Positions 5,095 through 6,812 of a stretch of DNA of 6,812 bases are shown one piece after another. Origin of the DNA: DATKXU01 sp035528905 (GTDB lineage: Bacteria > Armatimonadota > UBA5829 > DTJY01); NCBI GenBank assembly GCA_035528905.1, contig DATKXU010000122.1:1-6812 (forward strand). Direction: 5' to 3'. Each line of letters begins with the position of its first letter. Positions within the stretch are counted from its first letter, which is position 1. The notes beneath the pieces are model-generated. The model worked only from the letters and a program-made list of their open reading frames with translations. It had not been told where the DNA came from and did not search any database. Both the position numbers and the translations under genes were made by a program.

Positions 5095-6657
5095 TTAGTG
5101 TCCCAGCGCGACTGCCGCAATGGCGGCACACAACGGCAATATGAACGCCCACACCCGCCACTTCGATGCAGTCAATAATTGCAGCACAATGAAAAGGCTG
5201 AGGAGCGTCCCTGCTACCGAAACGGGGAATGCTTCCCCGGGGGACACTTCGTGCCCGATCGCCTTCGAAAACATGCCTATCACTGCCCCCACGCCGATTG
5301 CTCCAATTGCGCCGGGGATCAGTTTCTCGAATATGCCAAGATCAGCGACGACGGTGATGATCAGCAGCATCACCGACAGCAGGCCCATTGTGACAAGCCC
5401 TGCCGCATCTATCCCATGCCGGCCTCCCGATCGCACGAGGAACGGCAGCACGCATAATACCAGCAGCGGCAGATACCACCAGGCAACCTCCGAAAACTGC
5501 CGCCTCGTCGGAAGGACGTTCATGCTGACGGACACGTACACCGGTCGTCCGTCAACTTCGAACGCCAGCCGGTCAGTGTACGTTCCCGGCTGCCAGATGG
5601 TCTCGGTATCCGCAGTCACCAGCAGACTCTGATGTCGGCGGTTGAACGCCTGTGGCGAAACCGATATCCAACCCGGCTGAGACACCACCCGCCCCTGAGT
5701 CCGTCCACGTCCCGGCGCTCGAATTGTTAGATTCCGCCTGCCGAACTCGCCCTTTCTGACCTTCGGAAACTGCAATTCCTCGGGCCACACGGAGATCGGC
5801 GATTCCTCCCGCACTTCCTTTGGGGCCGCCGTCTGCGTAACCGGTCCACCGGCGGACGCCAGAATGCCCTTCAGGTCGTCCCGGAATTCCCCGGCAGACT
5901 GATACCGATCATGCTTATTCTTCGCCAGAGCATGGCTGATAACCTGCTGCAATTGCGCCGGCAGTGAAGGGTCAATCTCAGCGAGCGGGCTGGGCTCATC
6001 TTCCTGGATCGTCCTCTTCCAGGAAAACGGGTCTTTGGACTTCGCCGCCTGGAATGGCCGCCGGCTGGTCACCATCTCATAGAGAGTAACGCCGACCGCC
6101 CAAATATCCGACCTGCGGTCGGACTTCTCCTCTTCCTCGAAATCCTCGGGAGCCATGTAGGCATACGTCCCCGCGCCACCGGCATACGAGCCGCTCCCAA
6201 GGATCTCGGCCAGGCCGAAATCGGCAATCTTCGCTACGCCTTCGCTCGTGAGGAGGATATTCGCCGGCTTGATGTCCCTGTGAACCGTGCTGTTCTGGTG
6301 GGCGAAATCGAGGGCATCCGCAATCTGGACTGCAATACCCAGCGCCTCGCGAACGGGCAGCTTTCCATGACGGCGCATGTATTCATGGAGGTTTGTGCCT
6401 TTCACGTACTCCATGTCAATGATCATGTGGCCGTCAATCTTGTCAACGCCGTTGACCCGAACGATATTCTGGTGACGGAGACGATCGAGGACGCGAGCCT
6501 CCTCCAGGAAGCGAGCTTCATCGTGCGCCTGAAGGCTGATCTCCTTCAGGGCGACGTGCTTCCCCAGGAGGGTGTCCCACGCAAGGTAGACTATCCCGGA
6601 CACTCCGTGCCCGAGAACGTCGAGTTTTTCATATTTTCCGATCTTACCCAGGCTCAT
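5095..6657 (-). CDS. Ser/Thr protein kinase with beta-sandwich domain and five membrane helices
   Basis: 520-aa Hanks-type (PknB-like) kinase that should phosphorylate Ser or Thr on proteins at the inner face of the membrane. All catalytic motifs are present: Gly loop GHGVSG at 16-21, Lys38 in ALKEI, Glu in helix C at about 52-53, HRD at 126-128, Asn133, DFG at 146-148 and APE at 169-171. The kinase domain runs from about 9 to 266. Residues about 286-383 form an all-beta, Ig-like or BACON-like domain of the 'FP.V..G......LTI....GW.SVSP..F.......VTADT....GTYTDRL.F' type. Five hydrophobic helices follow at about 393-408, 418-438, 446-467, 476-496 and 501-518, and the chain ends in VALGH. Most bacterial receptor kinases instead have one helix and an outside sensor. 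GAGGGG sits 4-5 nt before ATG 6657. It follows the NHL gene by 14 bp and precedes the HEAT gene. Confidence 0.95.
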   Translation of the reverse strand: MSLGKIGKYEKLDVLGHGVSGIVYLAWDTLLGKHVALKEISLQAHDEARFLEEARVLDRLRHQNIVRVNGVDKIDGHMIIDMEYVKGTNLHEYMRRHGKLPVREALGIAVQIADALDFAHQNSTVHRDIKPANILLTSEGVAKIADFGLAEILGSGSYAGGAGTYAYMAPEDFEEEEKSDRRSDIWAVGVTLYEMVTSRRPFQAAKSKDPFSWKRTIQEDEPSPLAEIDPSLPAQLQQVISHALAKNKHDRYQSAGEFRDDLKGILASAGGPVTQTAAPKEVREESPISVWPEELQFPKVRKGEFGRRNLTIRAPGRGRTQGRVVSQPGWISVSPQAFNRRHQSLLVTADTETIWQPGTYTDRLAFEVDGRPVYVSVSMNVLPTRRQFSEVAWWYLPLLVLCVLPFLVRSGGRHGIDAAGLVTMGLLSVMLLIITVVADLGIFEKLIPGAIGAIGVGAVIGMFSKAIGHEVSPGEAFPVSVAGTLLSLFIVLQLLTASKWRVWAFILPLCAAIAAVALGH

Positions 6658-6663
6658 TGCCCC

Positions 6664-6698
6664 TCTAAAGTCTAAGGTCTGACGTCTAAAGTCTTCGG
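6664..6698. repeat. Degenerate 7-bp tandem array between the NHL and kinase genes
   Basis: Five units in perfect phase on the plus strand: TCTAAAG, TCTAAGG, TCTGACG, TCTAAAG, TCTTCGG. The last is the most diverged. The minus-strand array encodes the final residues and the TAG stop (6672-6674) of the NHL protein, and the first unit (6664-6670) overlaps the kinase Shine-Dalgarno site. The heptamer differs from the one at 5020-5088. Two distinct heptamer arrays in consecutive gaps of one operon point to a general mechanism of 7-bp repeat growth in this genome. Confidence 0.8.
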
Positions 6699-6812
6699 AC
6701 GCATCGCCTTCAGTCTCCCGTTATCAACTACGAATATCGTCCCGTCTGCGCCGACTCCCACTGCGCCGGGGTTGGTCAGCTTCCCCTTACCGATCGTCGC
6801 GAGCAGTGAGCC
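6672..6812 (-). CDS. C-terminal end of an NHL-repeat beta-propeller protein
   Basis: Only the last 46 residues are in the window; the gene starts beyond the right edge. The frame is open from 6812 to TAG at 6672-6674. It contains an NHL-type blade: an 'IGKGKLTNPGAVGVGADGTIFVVDNGRLK' pattern (split here as IGKGKLTNPGAVGV then GADGTIFVVDNGRLK), matching the 'P.GVAVD.DG.IYVAD..N.R' NHL consensus. NHL propellers usually bind partners or ligands and are often exported, but the N-terminus is not visible. The last residues, about KTLDVRP, are encoded by the heptamer array, so the C-terminus was probably extended by repeat DNA. The stop is 14 bp before the kinase start on the same strand, so the two are surely co-transcribed. 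Confidence 0.75.
   Translation of the reverse strand, partial: GSLLATIGKGKLTNPGAVGVGADGTIFVVDNGRLKAMRPKTLDVRP

Noticed and set aside
5120..5632. 170-aa plus-strand frame opposite the kinase
   Set aside because: Shadow of the kinase membrane and beta domains; Ser/Thr/Pro-rich low-complexity translation with no recognisable motif.

Overview
The window looks like ordinary chromosome of a moderately GC-rich bacterium. The gene set is a secreted multidomain TIM-barrel protein, a membrane Ser/Thr kinase, an NHL-repeat protein, a HEAT-repeat protein and csrA, all with Shine-Dalgarno starts and sigma70-type promoters. This mix suits large-genome environmental phyla such as Armatimonadota, Planctomycetota or Chloroflexota. 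No marker gene in the window decides among them, so the assignment is an inference. No transposase, integrase, CRISPR array or phage operon is visible.

Layout, left to right. (1) 1-95, minus: the first 31 codons of an unidentified gene. Behind it lie a TTGACA/TAAAGT promoter and a perfect 17-bp palindrome over the -10, which is a good repressor operator. (2) 160-3039, minus: a 959-aa exported protein with a TIM-barrel, glycoside-hydrolase-like core, a beta-rich insertion inside the barrel and beta-sandwich modules after it. (3) 3079-3162, minus: tRNA-Leu(UAA) with encoded CCA and its own promoter. Its 3' end is only 39 bp before the large gene, with no terminator between them. (4) 3163-3335: a divergent control region for the tRNA and for csrA. 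(5) 3336-3575, plus: csrA, the only gene on this strand, with a GGA-loop hairpin over its ribosome binding site. (6) 3576-6812, minus: NHL protein (3' end only), then a Ser/Thr kinase, then a membrane-anchored HEAT-repeat protein. These read as one operon, with gaps of 14 and 88 bp.

The NHL-kinase-HEAT set is plausibly a signalling or scaffolding module at the membrane. NHL propellers and HEAT solenoids are protein-interaction folds, and the kinase carries five predicted membrane helices behind a beta-sandwich domain. The csrA product is a post-transcriptional regulator and may control its own mRNA. The large exported protein probably acts on carbohydrate, and the gene cut off at the left edge could be its neighbouring regulator, but neither is proven.

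The most unusual DNA is in the two intergenic gaps of the kinase operon. Each is filled by degenerate 7-bp tandem repeats. One gap holds four copies facing four copies in inverted orientation. The other holds five copies that run through the stop codon of the NHL gene and up to the kinase ribosome binding site. The two heptamers differ in sequence. No single clearly new biological system is demonstrated; the heptamer arrays, the csrA leader and the kinase architecture are the points worth following.
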